This document shows, piece after piece, positions 51,766 through 64,000 of a stretch of 64,000 nt of DNA. The translations under genes were made by a program, and so were the position numbers. Positions within the stretch are counted from its first letter, which is position 1. Each line of letters begins with the position of its first letter. The stretch comes from Acidulodesulfobacterium_A sp049965795 (GTDB lineage Bacteria; SZUA-79; Acidulodesulfobacterales; Acidulodesulfobacteraceae): NCBI GenBank assembly GCA_049965795.1, contig JBMFVW010000003.1, positions 40,070 through 104,069 on the forward strand, read 5' to 3'. The notes beneath the pieces are model-generated. The model searched no databases and was not told where the DNA came from. It worked only from the letters and a program-made list of their open reading frames with translations.

Positions 51766-53328
51766 ATGACTGGATATATGTTACCGATTTTAATAATTAT
51801 TGCTGCCGCAATATTTTTCGCTATCGGTTTTTTTGTTAAATACTTTGTTGACAAAGGTTCGTTAAACAGTTCTTCGTATAAAGCCGCTAATATTATCAGG
51901 GATGCAGAAAAAAAAGCGGAAGAAATTAAGAAGGAAGCCGTTTTAGCGGCTAAATCCGAATCTATAAGGCTAAAGGAAATTGCCGACGAAGAAATAAGGG
52001 TTCAAAAGCAGGAATTAAACCAGCTTGATAAAAGACTGTCTATTAAAGAAGACAATCTTGAAAAAAGGATATCTTTGATAGAAAAAAGAGAAAGCGATTT
52101 TATGAGAAGAGAAAAAATGCTTGCTCAATCCGAAAAAAGCATTTCAGAAAAAGAAAAATTGATTGAAGAGAAGTTAAAAGAAAAAATCGAAGAATTGGAA
52201 AAAATATCCGGTATGACTTCTACAGAGGCAAAAAGTATTCTTATAAATTCCATAACTGAAGAAGCTAAGCACGAGTCCGCCAAAGCGATTAAGAGAATAG
52301 AGGACGAAACGAGAGAGATTGCGGATAAGAAAGCTAAAGAGATTATAGCCACGGCTATACAGCGTTATGCGGGAGATTACGTTGCCGAAAAATCTATATC
52401 TTCCGTTCAACTTCCAAGCGATGAAATGAAAGGCAGAATTATAGGCAGGGAAGGCAGAAATATCCGAGCGCTTGAGGCCGCCACCGGTGTCGATTTAATA
52501 ATAGACGAAACTCCGGAAGCCGTTATTCTATCTTCTTTCAATCCTATTAAAAGGGAAATAGCCAAACTTTCTTTGGAAAGGTTGATCGCAGACGGCAGAA
52601 TTCATCCTGCAAGAATAGAGGAGATAGTCGTAAAAGTAGAAGAAGAACTTAATCAAACCATGAAAGAAGCCGGAGAACAGGCAACTTTCGACGTCGGAAT
52701 CCACGGAGTGCATCCCGAACTTCTTAAACTTCTCGGCAGATTAAAATACAGAACCAGCTATTCCCAAAATGTATATAATCATTCGATTGAAGTTGCATTC
52801 CTTTGCGGAATAATGGCTTCGGAATTAAACATAAACGTTAAACAGGCTAAAAGAGCAGGACTTTTACACGATATAGGCAAGGCGGTAGATCATGAAGTAG
52901 AAGGTTCGCATGCTATAATAGGCGCCGATCTTGCAAAAAAATTCGGCGAATCTCCAAAAGTCGTGCACGCAATAGCGGCTCATCATTTCGATGAAGAACC
53001 TAACAGCGTGCTTGCAGTTTTAGTTTCTGCAGCCGATGCTCTAAGTGCCGCAAGACCGGGCGCAAGGAAAGAAATGTTCGAAACATACGTAAAGCGTCTT
53101 GAGGATCTTGAATCTATAGCAAACTCTTTCGGCGGCGTTGCAAAAAGTTACGTAATACAAGCGGGAAGAGAAATCAGGGCGATAGTTCAGAGTCAAAAAA
53201 TTTCAGACGAAGATTCGGTCGTATTGTCTAAAGATATAGCAAAAAAAATTGAAAATACCATGCAGTACCCGGGTCAGATTAAGGTAACGGTCATAAGGGA
53301 GACGAGGGCTACGGAATTTGCTAAATAA
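51766..53328 (+). CDS. rny: ribonuclease Y
   Basis: Membrane-anchored endoribonuclease that starts mRNA decay. The 520-residue protein has one N-terminal membrane segment (about 5-28), a long coiled coil (about 35-200), a KH domain (about 215-275, GRIIGREGRNIRALEAATGVDLIIDETPEAV), and an HD domain (NHSIEVAFLCGIMASEL, then GLLHDIGKAVDHE). The AAGGAG ribosome binding site is strong. ymdB follows with an 11-base overlap, the arrangement also found in Firmicutes. Confidence 0.96.
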   Translation: MTGYMLPILIIIAAAIFFAIGFFVKYFVDKGSLNSSSYKAANIIRDAEKKAEEIKKEAVLAAKSESIRLKEIADEEIRVQKQELNQLDKRLSIKEDNLEKRISLIEKRESDFMRREKMLAQSEKSISEKEKLIEEKLKEKIEELEKISGMTSTEAKSILINSITEEAKHESAKAIKRIEDETREIADKKAKEIIATAIQRYAGDYVAEKSISSVQLPSDEMKGRIIGREGRNIRALEAATGVDLIIDETPEAVILSSFNPIKREIAKLSLERLIADGRIHPARIEEIVVKVEEELNQTMKEAGEQATFDVGIHGVHPELLKLLGRLKYRTSYSQNVYNHSIEVAFLCGIMASELNINVKQAKRAGLLHDIGKAVDHEVEGSHAIIGADLAKKFGESPKVVHAIAAHHFDEEPNSVLAVLVSAADALSAARPGARKEMFETYVKRLEDLESIANSFGGVAKSYVIQAGREIRAIVQSQKISDEDSVVLSKDIAKKIENTMQYPGQIKVTVIRETRATEFAK

Positions 53329-54118
53329 CGAAGAAATTAATATTCTTTTTATTGGGGATATTATTGGAAAACCGGGGCGGTCGGCAGTAAAATCGTTTAT
53401 AGGTTCGTTAATCGATAAATATAATCCTGAATTCATTATCGCAAACGGCGAGAATGCAGCTCACGGAATGGGTATTACTCCGGCTATTGCCGATTTCATA
53501 TTGAATCTCGGCATAGACGTTATAACGACCGGAAATCATATATGGGATCAAAAAACCATTATTCCTTATATAAATAATCAATTCAGGCTTTTGCGCCCTG
53601 CGAATTATCCGCCTTTATCTCCAGGAAAAGGTTATGGAATATTTGATTCAAAATTTAATAGAAAAATAGCCGTTGTAAATTTAGAAGGAAGAGTTTTTAT
53701 GAAAGCTCTTTCAGATTCTCCTTTTACCGTCGCCAAAGATATAATACAAGAAGTTCGCGATAAATCCGATGCGGTTGTTATCGATTTTCACGCGGAAGCT
53801 ACTTCGGAAAAAGAAGCGCTTGCACTGTATTTAGACGGAGAAGTTTCTGCTTTTCTGGGCACCCATACGCATGTACAGACTAACGACGATATTATTCTGC
53901 CCAAAGGTACAGCTTATATTACCGATGCAGGGATGGTAGGTTCAAAATATTCGGTTCTTGGAACAAATAAAGACATAGCAATAAGGCGGTATCTAACGGG
54001 AATACCGGAAAGATTCGAACCGGAAGAAAACGATATAGTTTTAAACGCAGTTTCATTAACTATTGACAAAAAAACGAAATTAAGTAAGAATATTGAAAAA
54101 ATCCGCATAAATTTATAA
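53318..54118 (+). CDS. ymdB: YmdB-family metallophosphoesterase
   Basis: A 266-residue calcineurin-like phosphodiesterase; the family hydrolyses 2',3'-cyclic nucleotides in vitro. Metal-binding motifs are ILFIGDIIGKPGR (8-20), NGENAAHGMG, TTGNHIWD, VIDFHAEATSEK and LGTHTHVQTND. The only start that fits is a TTG inside the last codons of rny, since no ATG lies near the first motif. Coupling to rny is therefore likely. Confidence 0.93.
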   Translation: MLNNEEINILFIGDIIGKPGRSAVKSFIGSLIDKYNPEFIIANGENAAHGMGITPAIADFILNLGIDVITTGNHIWDQKTIIPYINNQFRLLRPANYPPLSPGKGYGIFDSKFNRKIAVVNLEGRVFMKALSDSPFTVAKDIIQEVRDKSDAVVIDFHAEATSEKEALALYLDGEVSAFLGTHTHVQTNDDIILPKGTAYITDAGMVGSKYSVLGTNKDIAIRRYLTGIPERFEPEENDIVLNAVSLTIDKKTKLSKNIEKIRINL

Positions 54119-54120
54119 TA

Positions 54121-54150
54121 GGAAAAGGTGTCAGAATTTGTTTATTTGTA
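54121..54150. repeat. repeat family 1 left arm
   Basis: GGAAAAGGTGTCAGAATTTG starts three bases after the ymdB stop. A sequence CTCTCCTTTGTAAAGGGGGA (54156-54175) with TTCGCCTGCAGGGGTGGTTT (54183-54202) follows and resembles 34657-34690. Confidence 0.6.
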
Positions 54151-54286
54151 AAATTCTCTCCTTTGTAAAGGGGGAATAGGCCTTCGCCTGCAGGGGTGGT
54201 TTGCCGGTAAACGCAGTCGATATGTTGTCTGCGTTTTAAAAAAGGCATGTATTTTTTGAATTTTGGTAAATATAATAAGGTCGCAT

Positions 54287-55618
54287 ATGTCAAAAAAAGA
54301 GATAGAAACCGAAATCGAAAGGCAGATGGAATCTATTAAAAGAGGAAGCATCGAGCTTATAAAAGAAGAAGAGCTTTACGAAAAACTTTTATATTCCGTA
54401 TCTGATAATATACCATTGAAAATTAAAGCCGGTTTTGATCCTACTTCTCCGGACATACATCTCGGACATACAGTTTTATTAAACAAACTGCGGACTTTTC
54501 AGGAATTGGGGCATATAGTATATTTCATAATAGGCGATTTTACCGCAATGATAGGCGATCCTACCGGAAAGTCCGAGACTAGAAAACCGCTTTCAAGGGA
54601 AGATGTATTGAAAAACTCTAAAGATTATAAAGCCCAAGCTTTTAAAATTTTAAAACCCGAAAAAACTAAAATCCTTTTTAATAGCTGGTGGCTGTCCAAC
54701 TTAAAGCTCGACGAATTTATTAAAATTTCTTCTAATTATACCGTCAGAAGAATGCTTGAAAAGGACGATTTCGAAAAAAGATTCCATGATAACAGACCTA
54801 TCGCAATGCACGAATTTATTTATCCGCTTCTGCAAGGTTTCGATTCATTGTTTCTTGAAGCCGATGTCGAAATAGGCGGCAACGATCAGAAATTTAATCT
54901 AATAGTGGGACGCGAATTAATGAAAAGTTTCGGCCTATCTTCGCAGGTCATAATGACTATGCCGCTTCTTGAAGGTTTGGACGGAAAAAACAAAATGAGC
55001 AAATCTCTCGGAAACCATATAGGCGTCTCCGACGAATCTAACGAGATGTTCGGAAAGATTATGTCTATCTCCGACGAAATGATGATAAAATACTACGAGC
55101 TCCTCAGTTTTATATCGAATAACGAATTTAAAAATTTAATGGCCGAATTAAAAGGCGGTTTAAATCCTATAGTTGCAAAAAAAAAGCTGGCGGCTGAAAT
55201 AGTAGAAAGATACCACGATAAAACCGAATCGGATAAAGCGCTAAAATATTTTGAAGATAAGTTTCAAAAGAAGGTAAATCCGGAAGACGTTGCCGTTATT
55301 GAACTTGAATATGAAGAATACGCTAATTTTATTAAAGGGGAAACAAAGCAAAACGAAGATAAAAATATTAAGGTTGCGTCGGTTTCTTCCGAAATAATAG
55401 TAGAATTTCTTGTAAAAATAAACGCCGCATCAAGCAAAGGCGAAGCAAAAAGACTTATAAAACAGGGTGCGGTAAAGATATATTTCGATACATTAAACGA
55501 AAAAAATATTGAATCCAAGGTAGAACAGGACTTTTTCCAAGTAGCTGAAAACATTGAAGAATTTATTATAAAATCCGGAAAGAAAAAAATATTTAAAATA
55601 AAATTAAAAAAAGATTAA
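54287..55618 (+). CDS. tyrS: tyrosyl-tRNA synthetase
   Basis: Charges tRNA-Tyr. The 443-residue class I enzyme carries the HIGH-type motif HLGH (58-61, in SPDIHLGHTVLL) and KMSKS (236-240), with EIGGNDQKFNLIVGREL in the active site and an S4-like RNA-binding domain at the C-terminus (about 370-440, VKINAASSKGEAKRLIKQGAVK). The ATG at 54287 has AAGG nine bases upstream and is chosen over a TTG at 54263. It is the last gene before the rRNA promoter. Confidence 0.96.
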   Translation: MSKKEIETEIERQMESIKRGSIELIKEEELYEKLLYSVSDNIPLKIKAGFDPTSPDIHLGHTVLLNKLRTFQELGHIVYFIIGDFTAMIGDPTGKSETRKPLSREDVLKNSKDYKAQAFKILKPEKTKILFNSWWLSNLKLDEFIKISSNYTVRRMLEKDDFEKRFHDNRPIAMHEFIYPLLQGFDSLFLEADVEIGGNDQKFNLIVGRELMKSFGLSSQVIMTMPLLEGLDGKNKMSKSLGNHIGVSDESNEMFGKIMSISDEMMIKYYELLSFISNNEFKNLMAELKGGLNPIVAKKKLAAEIVERYHDKTESDKALKYFEDKFQKKVNPEDVAVIELEYEEYANFIKGETKQNEDKNIKVASVSSEIIVEFLVKINAASSKGEAKRLIKQGAVKIYFDTLNEKNIESKVEQDFFQVAENIEEFIIKSGKKKIFKIKLKKD

Positions 55619-55625
55619 AAAACGC

Positions 55626-55654
55626 TTGACATTGTTTTAACATTTTTATATACT
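55626..55654 (+). promoter_or_regulatory. rRNA operon promoter
   Basis: TTGACA (55626-55631), exactly 17 bases, TATACT (55649-55654): a near-consensus sigma70 promoter. An anti-termination boxA-like GGTCTTTGAGAAC (55704-55716) lies in the leader, with a similar TGCTCTTTGAAAATT in the 16S-23S spacer (57604-57618). Confidence 0.88.
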
Positions 55655-55777
55655 ATTTAAACACTTCGAGATTAGGTATTAAACAAACCTGCTAATGAAG
55701 ATCGGTCTTTGAGAACTAAACAGCACGCATTAAAAAAGCATTAAAAACAAATCAGTTAATTTCTTGATAATAATTTA

Positions 55778-57329
<1,552 letters not shown>

Positions 57330-57401
57330 AAGGGAGTAAAATATTAAGCGTGCTGTTTAGTTTTGAAATACCGGTTAGCATTTTTGGCTATCAAGGCTTA
57401 T

Positions 57402-57478
57402 GGGCCTATAGCTCAGGTGGTTAGAGCACACGCCTGATAAGCGTGAGGTCTCTGGTTCGAGTCCAGATAGGCCCACCA
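57402..57478 (+). tRNA. tRNA-Ile (GAU)
   Basis: A 77-base cloverleaf starting GGGCCTATAGCTCAG and ending in an encoded CCA. Anticodon GAT at 57436-57438. TTCGAGTC T loop present. It is in the 16S-23S spacer, as usual. Confidence 0.97.
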
Positions 57479-57497
57479 TTAGCTTAAGGCTTATATC

Positions 57498-57573
57498 GGG
57501 GGTGTAGCTCAGATGGCAGAGCGCCTGCTTTGCACGCAGGAGGCCATCGGTTCGATTCCGTTCACCTCCACCA
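57498..57573 (+). tRNA. tRNA-Ala (UGC)
   Basis: A 76-base cloverleaf starting GGGGGTGTAGCTCAG and ending in an encoded CCA. Anticodon TGC at 57531-57533. The acceptor stem pairs with one G-U. Second spacer tRNA, 19 bases after tRNA-Ile. Confidence 0.97.
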
Positions 57574-57671
57574 TTTTATATTAATACCGGTTAAATTTTT
57601 TATTTGCTCTTTGAAAATTGAATGTGAAATTAAGCAATTAGTGATTAGGATCAAGGCGAATGTTTTAATAT

Positions 57672-60684
<3,013 letters not shown>

Positions 60685-60750
60685 TTATTTTTTAAGCCTG
60701 ATCCTGTACTAATTTGCTTAATTTTCGTTCAATTATTTTATAGACAAGTT

Positions 60751-60866
<116 letters not shown>

Positions 60867-60873
60867 TTTAAAT

Positions 60874-60918
60874 ACCCCGAATAATGAAATAACCAAAACA
60901 TTATTACGGGGTTTTTTT
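60874..60918 (+). terminator. terminator of the rRNA operon
   Basis: ACCCCGAATAATG and CATTATTACGGGGT pair with one mismatch and are followed by seven T. Confidence 0.9.
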
Positions 60919-60945
60919 ATTTTATAAAATCTTAAAAATTTATTT

Positions 60946-61878
60946 ATGATTTTAAATCAGACGAATTTTGTAAATTTTTTATTTTCTTTCGAAGGTTTTG
61001 TAATAGTTTCCATTTTTATTTTTTTAATAGGACTTTCAATCGGCAGTTTCTTAAATGTCGTAATTTACCGTCTGCCTAATAGTTTATCCGTGGTTTTTCC
61101 GCCGTCCGCATGTCCCTCATGCGGCAAAAAAATTAAATTTTACGATAACATTCCGGTTTTAAGTTATATAATATTAAAAGGTAAGTGCCGGTACTGCGGT
61201 AGCAAAATTTCCATTATTTACCCTTCAATAGAAATTTTAACGGGATTGCTTTTATATGCTTTGTTCCTAAAATTTTTTTATAAATCTTTTTTCTACTATT
61301 CAATTAATGCCTATGACGTAAACTATTTCAAACAATATATAAGTTTTATTCTTAACAGGTGGATAATTTCTGTTTTTTTTGTTTTTATTATTATTCCTAT
61401 TGCATTTATCGATTTATTTCATCGTATAATTCCGGATTCATTAAATATACTTCTCATAATTTCAGGCTTTGTTTTAAATATTTTTATTTTGCATACTTCT
61501 TTTTTATTCCCTTTATATGGATTTTTAGCCGGCGGTATATTTTTTTTCTCTATCGCTTTTTTTTATGAATTTATTAAAAAACGAGAAGGTTTAGGCGGCG
61601 GCGATATAAAATTAATCGCAGGAATAGGCGCATTTCTTGGACTAAAAGGAGTTATTTTTACTATTTTTATAGGCTCGGTTTTTGCTTTATTAGGATTTTT
61701 AGCCGTATCTATTATTTTAAAATTTAAAAAAGACATCGCCGATAAGGAATCTTCATATAAAAGTATTTCTAATTTTAAAATACCTTTCGGCCCTTTTTTA
61801 TCCTTAGCCGCCGTTTTTTTTATTTTTTACGGAAATGAGTTATTTAAAATGTATTTAAGTTTGCTGTCGCATCATTAA
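60946..61878 (+). CDS. pilD: type IV prepilin peptidase / N-methyltransferase
   Basis: Cleaves the leader of type IV pilins and pseudopilins and methylates the new N-terminus. The 310-residue membrane protein has GLSIGSFLNVVIYRLP, the cytoplasmic cysteine pairs CPSCG (56, 59) and CRYCG (81, 84), the first catalytic Asp in IAFIDLFHRIIPD and the second in GGGDIKL. About eight membrane segments. No pilus genes are in the window. Confidence 0.94.
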   Translation: MILNQTNFVNFLFSFEGFVIVSIFIFLIGLSIGSFLNVVIYRLPNSLSVVFPPSACPSCGKKIKFYDNIPVLSYIILKGKCRYCGSKISIIYPSIEILTGLLLYALFLKFFYKSFFYYSINAYDVNYFKQYISFILNRWIISVFFVFIIIPIAFIDLFHRIIPDSLNILLIISGFVLNIFILHTSFLFPLYGFLAGGIFFFSIAFFYEFIKKREGLGGGDIKLIAGIGAFLGLKGVIFTIFIGSVFALLGFLAVSIILKFKKDIADKESSYKSISNFKIPFGPFLSLAAVFFIFYGNELFKMYLSLLSHH

Positions 61879-61942
61879 TTGTTCTTTCTTAGAATTTTCC
61901 TTCCGAATTTTTATTAATAATCGTCTTATTTTACCAAACTTT

Positions 61943-61965
61943 AAAGCTTTCTATCGGCAAATTTT
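61943..61965. repeat. repeat family 2, single arm
   Basis: AAAGCTTTCTATCGGCAAATT followed by TT, the complement of the 38818 arm. It lies between pilD and the next gene. Confidence 0.55.
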
Positions 61966-62044
61966 AATTTTTGGTTCAATTTGACAAATAATTAAATTAT
62001 GTTAAAATATTTGAAATGTATATAAAAACAACAAAGAGGGTGAA

Positions 62045-63739
62045 ATGAAACTAAAAAATTTATTAAAATTAATCGTTTTTACATTGTTCTTTTCTTTTAC
62101 ATTATTGTTGATTCAAAAGAACGTTTTTGCAATTGCAAAAGTTTCGATTTTACCCTATAAAATAATATCGTCCAACCATGAAAGATATGCCTATATAGGA
62201 AAAAGCGTTCCTTTAATATTGAGTTCAAATATCGCAGGAAAAAAAATATCGGTTATAAGAAACTCAGATATAGCTTCTTATATTGAAAAAACTAACACAA
62301 ATTTTTCGACGGCAAGTCTTTTAAACCTTTCAAAACATTTTAATTCAAATTACGTTATCTACGGAAGAATAGAAAAAATAGGCAACGTGTTTATTATTCA
62401 GACTAATATTTTTGATTACGCAAAACGACAGATAATATTCAGAAATCATATTAACGTCTTAGGCGTTAACTTTATTGTTGACGATATAGATCGATTATCC
62501 GCCGTAATTAAAAAAGAGATAGAATCAAACGAATCTGCGGTTAAAGCATATGTTTCGCCGGTCTCTCCTGCTGCTTCAGCTGCACCTGTCTTATCACCTG
62601 CAGTTTCAAGTCCTGCAATGGTAAAAAGTTCTATTTTTATCAAAAGATTTACGCAAAATAATCAAGGATTGACAAAGTCTGTTTCAAAAAAATACGTTAT
62701 TCAAACCATGACGGCAGGCAGATTTTTACAAAAAGGAATTCAAGTTGCATTAGCTACAAGGCACAGAGCTATATTGTACGATCTTTCGCTTAACGGAAAT
62801 CTTAAAAAACTTGCACAGTATAATCTTTCGGTTAGATCCAACGTAATTTATCTTGGATTTTATAACATTTCTAAAAATTACAACGCAATTGTCTTAACAA
62901 AAGCTAAACTCGGCATGATTGTTTCGTATATGCTTATATACAAAAACAACAAACTCTTAAAGCTTACACGCAATTATGACTTGTTTTTAAGGGTTATGAA
63001 TATGCCGGGTTTAGGAAGGGTTATAGTCGGACAAGAACCGGTTTCGGTAGCCCCGTCAGGCAGATATTTTAACGATTATGCAATTGGACAAAACTATTAT
63101 CCCATAGGTCAATTCGGCGGAAACACTTATATCTATAAATTTGACAAAAGCACAAATTCGCTCATTAAATCAACCAAACTGCCTTTTTTTAGCGGCATAA
63201 CTCTTTACGGTACGGTTTACGGCAACTTTAAGCAAAACGGCAAAAATTATCTCGTAGCGCTTTCGAAATCCGGCAACTTAATGATTATTAACGGCGATGG
63301 CAAAACAATCTATACCGGTTCAAAAACATATGGCGGTTCGCCGCTTCAGATCAGGGTTCCTTCTTTCAGCGGAGTAGAGAGCTCTACATATACCGGCGGA
63401 CTCATATATAACGTTCCTGCCCAGATAAGCGGATTTAATACCGCCGGCAAAAATCCCGAAATAATTGCGTTAAAAAATTACAGGCAGGGAGCCTTTCTTC
63501 ATAATCTTAACTACTACGTAAAAACCTCTATTTTCTGCGTCTCATGGAATAAAATAGGCTTTTATCCCGTATGGGAAATTAAACCCGTCGTTGGCTACAG
63601 CGCCGGTTTTTCAGTTTTTAAAGAAAACGGCTCTACCTATATTGCCGACGGAATCGTTGAAAACCCTGGATCTCCCTTGACAAGCCCAAAAAGCTATATA
63701 GCAATTTATAATATTTCCGGTTCAAAACAGAAAAATTAA
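62045..63739 (+). CDS. secreted protein with an N-terminal FlgO/TolB-N-like domain and propeller-like C-terminal part, unknown function
   Basis: A 564-residue exported protein not recognised in detail. Signal peptide about 1-30 (ending NVFA), then an alpha/beta domain (about 30-170) with VSILPYKIIS, a hydrophobic-strand pattern and FNSNYVIYGRIEKIGNVFIIQTNIFDYAKRQIIF, which recalls the FlgO/CsgG-like or TolB N-terminal fold. A Ser/Pro/Ala-rich linker (about 172-195) leads to a long beta-rich part (about 215-560) with short repeated strand motifs such as GTVYGNFKQNGKNYLVALSKSGNLMIINGDGKT, similar to propeller or VCBS-like repeats. A good GAGGGTGA ribosome binding site precedes the ATG. Envelope function is inferred. 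Confidence 0.75.
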   Translation: MKLKNLLKLIVFTLFFSFTLLLIQKNVFAIAKVSILPYKIISSNHERYAYIGKSVPLILSSNIAGKKISVIRNSDIASYIEKTNTNFSTASLLNLSKHFNSNYVIYGRIEKIGNVFIIQTNIFDYAKRQIIFRNHINVLGVNFIVDDIDRLSAVIKKEIESNESAVKAYVSPVSPAASAAPVLSPAVSSPAMVKSSIFIKRFTQNNQGLTKSVSKKYVIQTMTAGRFLQKGIQVALATRHRAILYDLSLNGNLKKLAQYNLSVRSNVIYLGFYNISKNYNAIVLTKAKLGMIVSYMLIYKNNKLLKLTRNYDLFLRVMNMPGLGRVIVGQEPVSVAPSGRYFNDYAIGQNYYPIGQFGGNTYIYKFDKSTNSLIKSTKLPFFSGITLYGTVYGNFKQNGKNYLVALSKSGNLMIINGDGKTIYTGSKTYGGSPLQIRVPSFSGVESSTYTGGLIYNVPAQISGFNTAGKNPEIIALKNYRQGAFLHNLNYYVKTSIFCVSWNKIGFYPVWEIKPVVGYSAGFSVFKENGSTYIADGIVENPGSPLTSPKSYIAIYNISGSKQKN

Positions 63740-63743
63740 ATAG

Positions 63744-63863
63744 TAAAAGGCGTCAGATCTTATTTTTTGCATTAACTAAAAAAAAGCAATTAATACATAC
63801 AGTTCTTGCAGAAAATTAATCTGACGCCTTTTCCGAGTAGATAACTTTCTATTGCAGGATTAA
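63744..63863. repeat. repeat family 1, most complete copy
   Basis: Left arm AAAAGGCGTCAGATCTTA (63745 on), right arm AATTAATCTGACGCCTTTT (to 63832), then CCGAGTAGATAACTTTCTAT and TGCAGGATTAA to 63863. It starts just after the stop of the secreted-protein gene. Confidence 0.85.
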
Positions 63864-63878
63864 AGTGAAATTAATCTA

Positions 63879-63907
63879 TTGAAGATATTTTAAATAATTG
63901 TTATAAT
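63879..63907 (+). promoter_or_regulatory. promoter of tRNA-Met
   Basis: TTGAAG (63879-63884), 17 bases, TATAAT (63902-63907). The tRNA starts 12 bases after the -10 box, so the 5' leader is only a few bases long. Confidence 0.75.
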
Positions 63908-63918
63908 ATTTAAATTTC

Positions 63919-63995
63919 GGCGGTGTAGCTCAGCCGGTTAGAGCATACGGCTCATATCCGTAGTGTCAGAGGTTCAAGTCCTCTCACCGCCACCA
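63919..63995 (+). tRNA. tRNA-Met (CAU)
   Basis: A 77-base cloverleaf starting GGCGGTGTAGCTCAG and ending with an encoded CCA. Anticodon CAT at 63953-63955. The acceptor stem GGCGGTG/CACCGCC is fully paired at position 1-72, so it is an elongator tRNA; a lysidine-modified tRNA-Ile is the less likely alternative. Confidence 0.9.
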
Positions 63996-64000
63996 CTCAA

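Overview
The window reads as a scaffolded draft-genome piece from an AT-rich, Gram-negative, probably anaerobic bacterium. Gram-negative: peptidoglycan-associated lipoprotein (pal), an Mla-type lipid transporter, an outer-membrane barrel porin and a TraT-like lipoprotein. Anaerobic and metal/selenium dependent (inferred): selenophosphate synthase that is itself a selenoprotein, selA, molybdate uptake under ModE-like operators, a fused HdrBC-type protein, split archaeal-type glutamate synthase, B12 enzymes. The gene mix suits a deltaproteobacterial-type lineage (for example the Acidulodesulfobacterales/Sva0485 group), but that placement is inference; the complete 16S gene here would settle it.

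Layout. 1-7.6 kb: translation and RNA cluster infB (5' end outside the window)-rbfA-nrnA-truB-rpsO-pnp followed by an M16 peptidase. 7.6-11.9 kb: membrane protein, TetR regulator with an operator inside its own promoter, DHA2-type MFS exporter, xseA. 11.9-17.4 kb: molybdenum locus, with a truncated modA copy on the + strand and porin-modA-modB-modC on the - strand, each behind a pair of ModE-like palindromes. 17.4-25 kb (mostly -): TraT-like lipoprotein, cbpA-cbpM-bioB-ruvX-mltG run, pal (+), bioF-bioC. 25-35.5 kb: gatD, queF, murI, a short metH, murT, a small transporter, recO, selA, HNH protein. 35.5-38.8 kb: mlaE-mlaF-mlaD with a long MlaD C-terminal extension. 38.9-44.4 kb: selD (in-frame UGA), RACo-like ATPase, rlmN, cbiC, lytic transglycosylase, pgsA. 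44.4-50.3 kb: degenerate GGDEF protein diverging from hdrBC and a three-gene glutamate synthase. 50.4-55.6 kb: zapB-like, zapA, 6S RNA, 5-formyl-THF cyclo-ligase, RNase Y, ymdB, tyrS. 55.6-60.9 kb: complete rRNA operon 16S-tRNA-Ile-tRNA-Ala-23S-5S with a strong sigma70-type promoter and a terminator. 60.9-64 kb: prepilin peptidase, a secreted protein of unknown function, tRNA-Met.

Themes that join the genes: (1) molybdenum, selenium and cobalamin cofactors (mod locus, selA/selD, metH, RACo-like reactivase, cbiC); (2) cell envelope (murI, murT/gatD, mltG, SLT, Mla, pal); (3) nitrogen assimilation, probably fed by an HdrBC-type electron carrier. A family of short hairpin-forming intergenic repeats (core AAAAGGYGTCAGATT / AATCTGACRCCTTTT, often with TTAATCCTGCAATAG / CTATTGCAGGATTAA arms) occurs at about 13 places. 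Two 100-N gaps are flanked by identical sequence and are probably scaffolding artefacts. No CRISPR array, prophage, intact insertion sequence or convincing riboswitch was seen.
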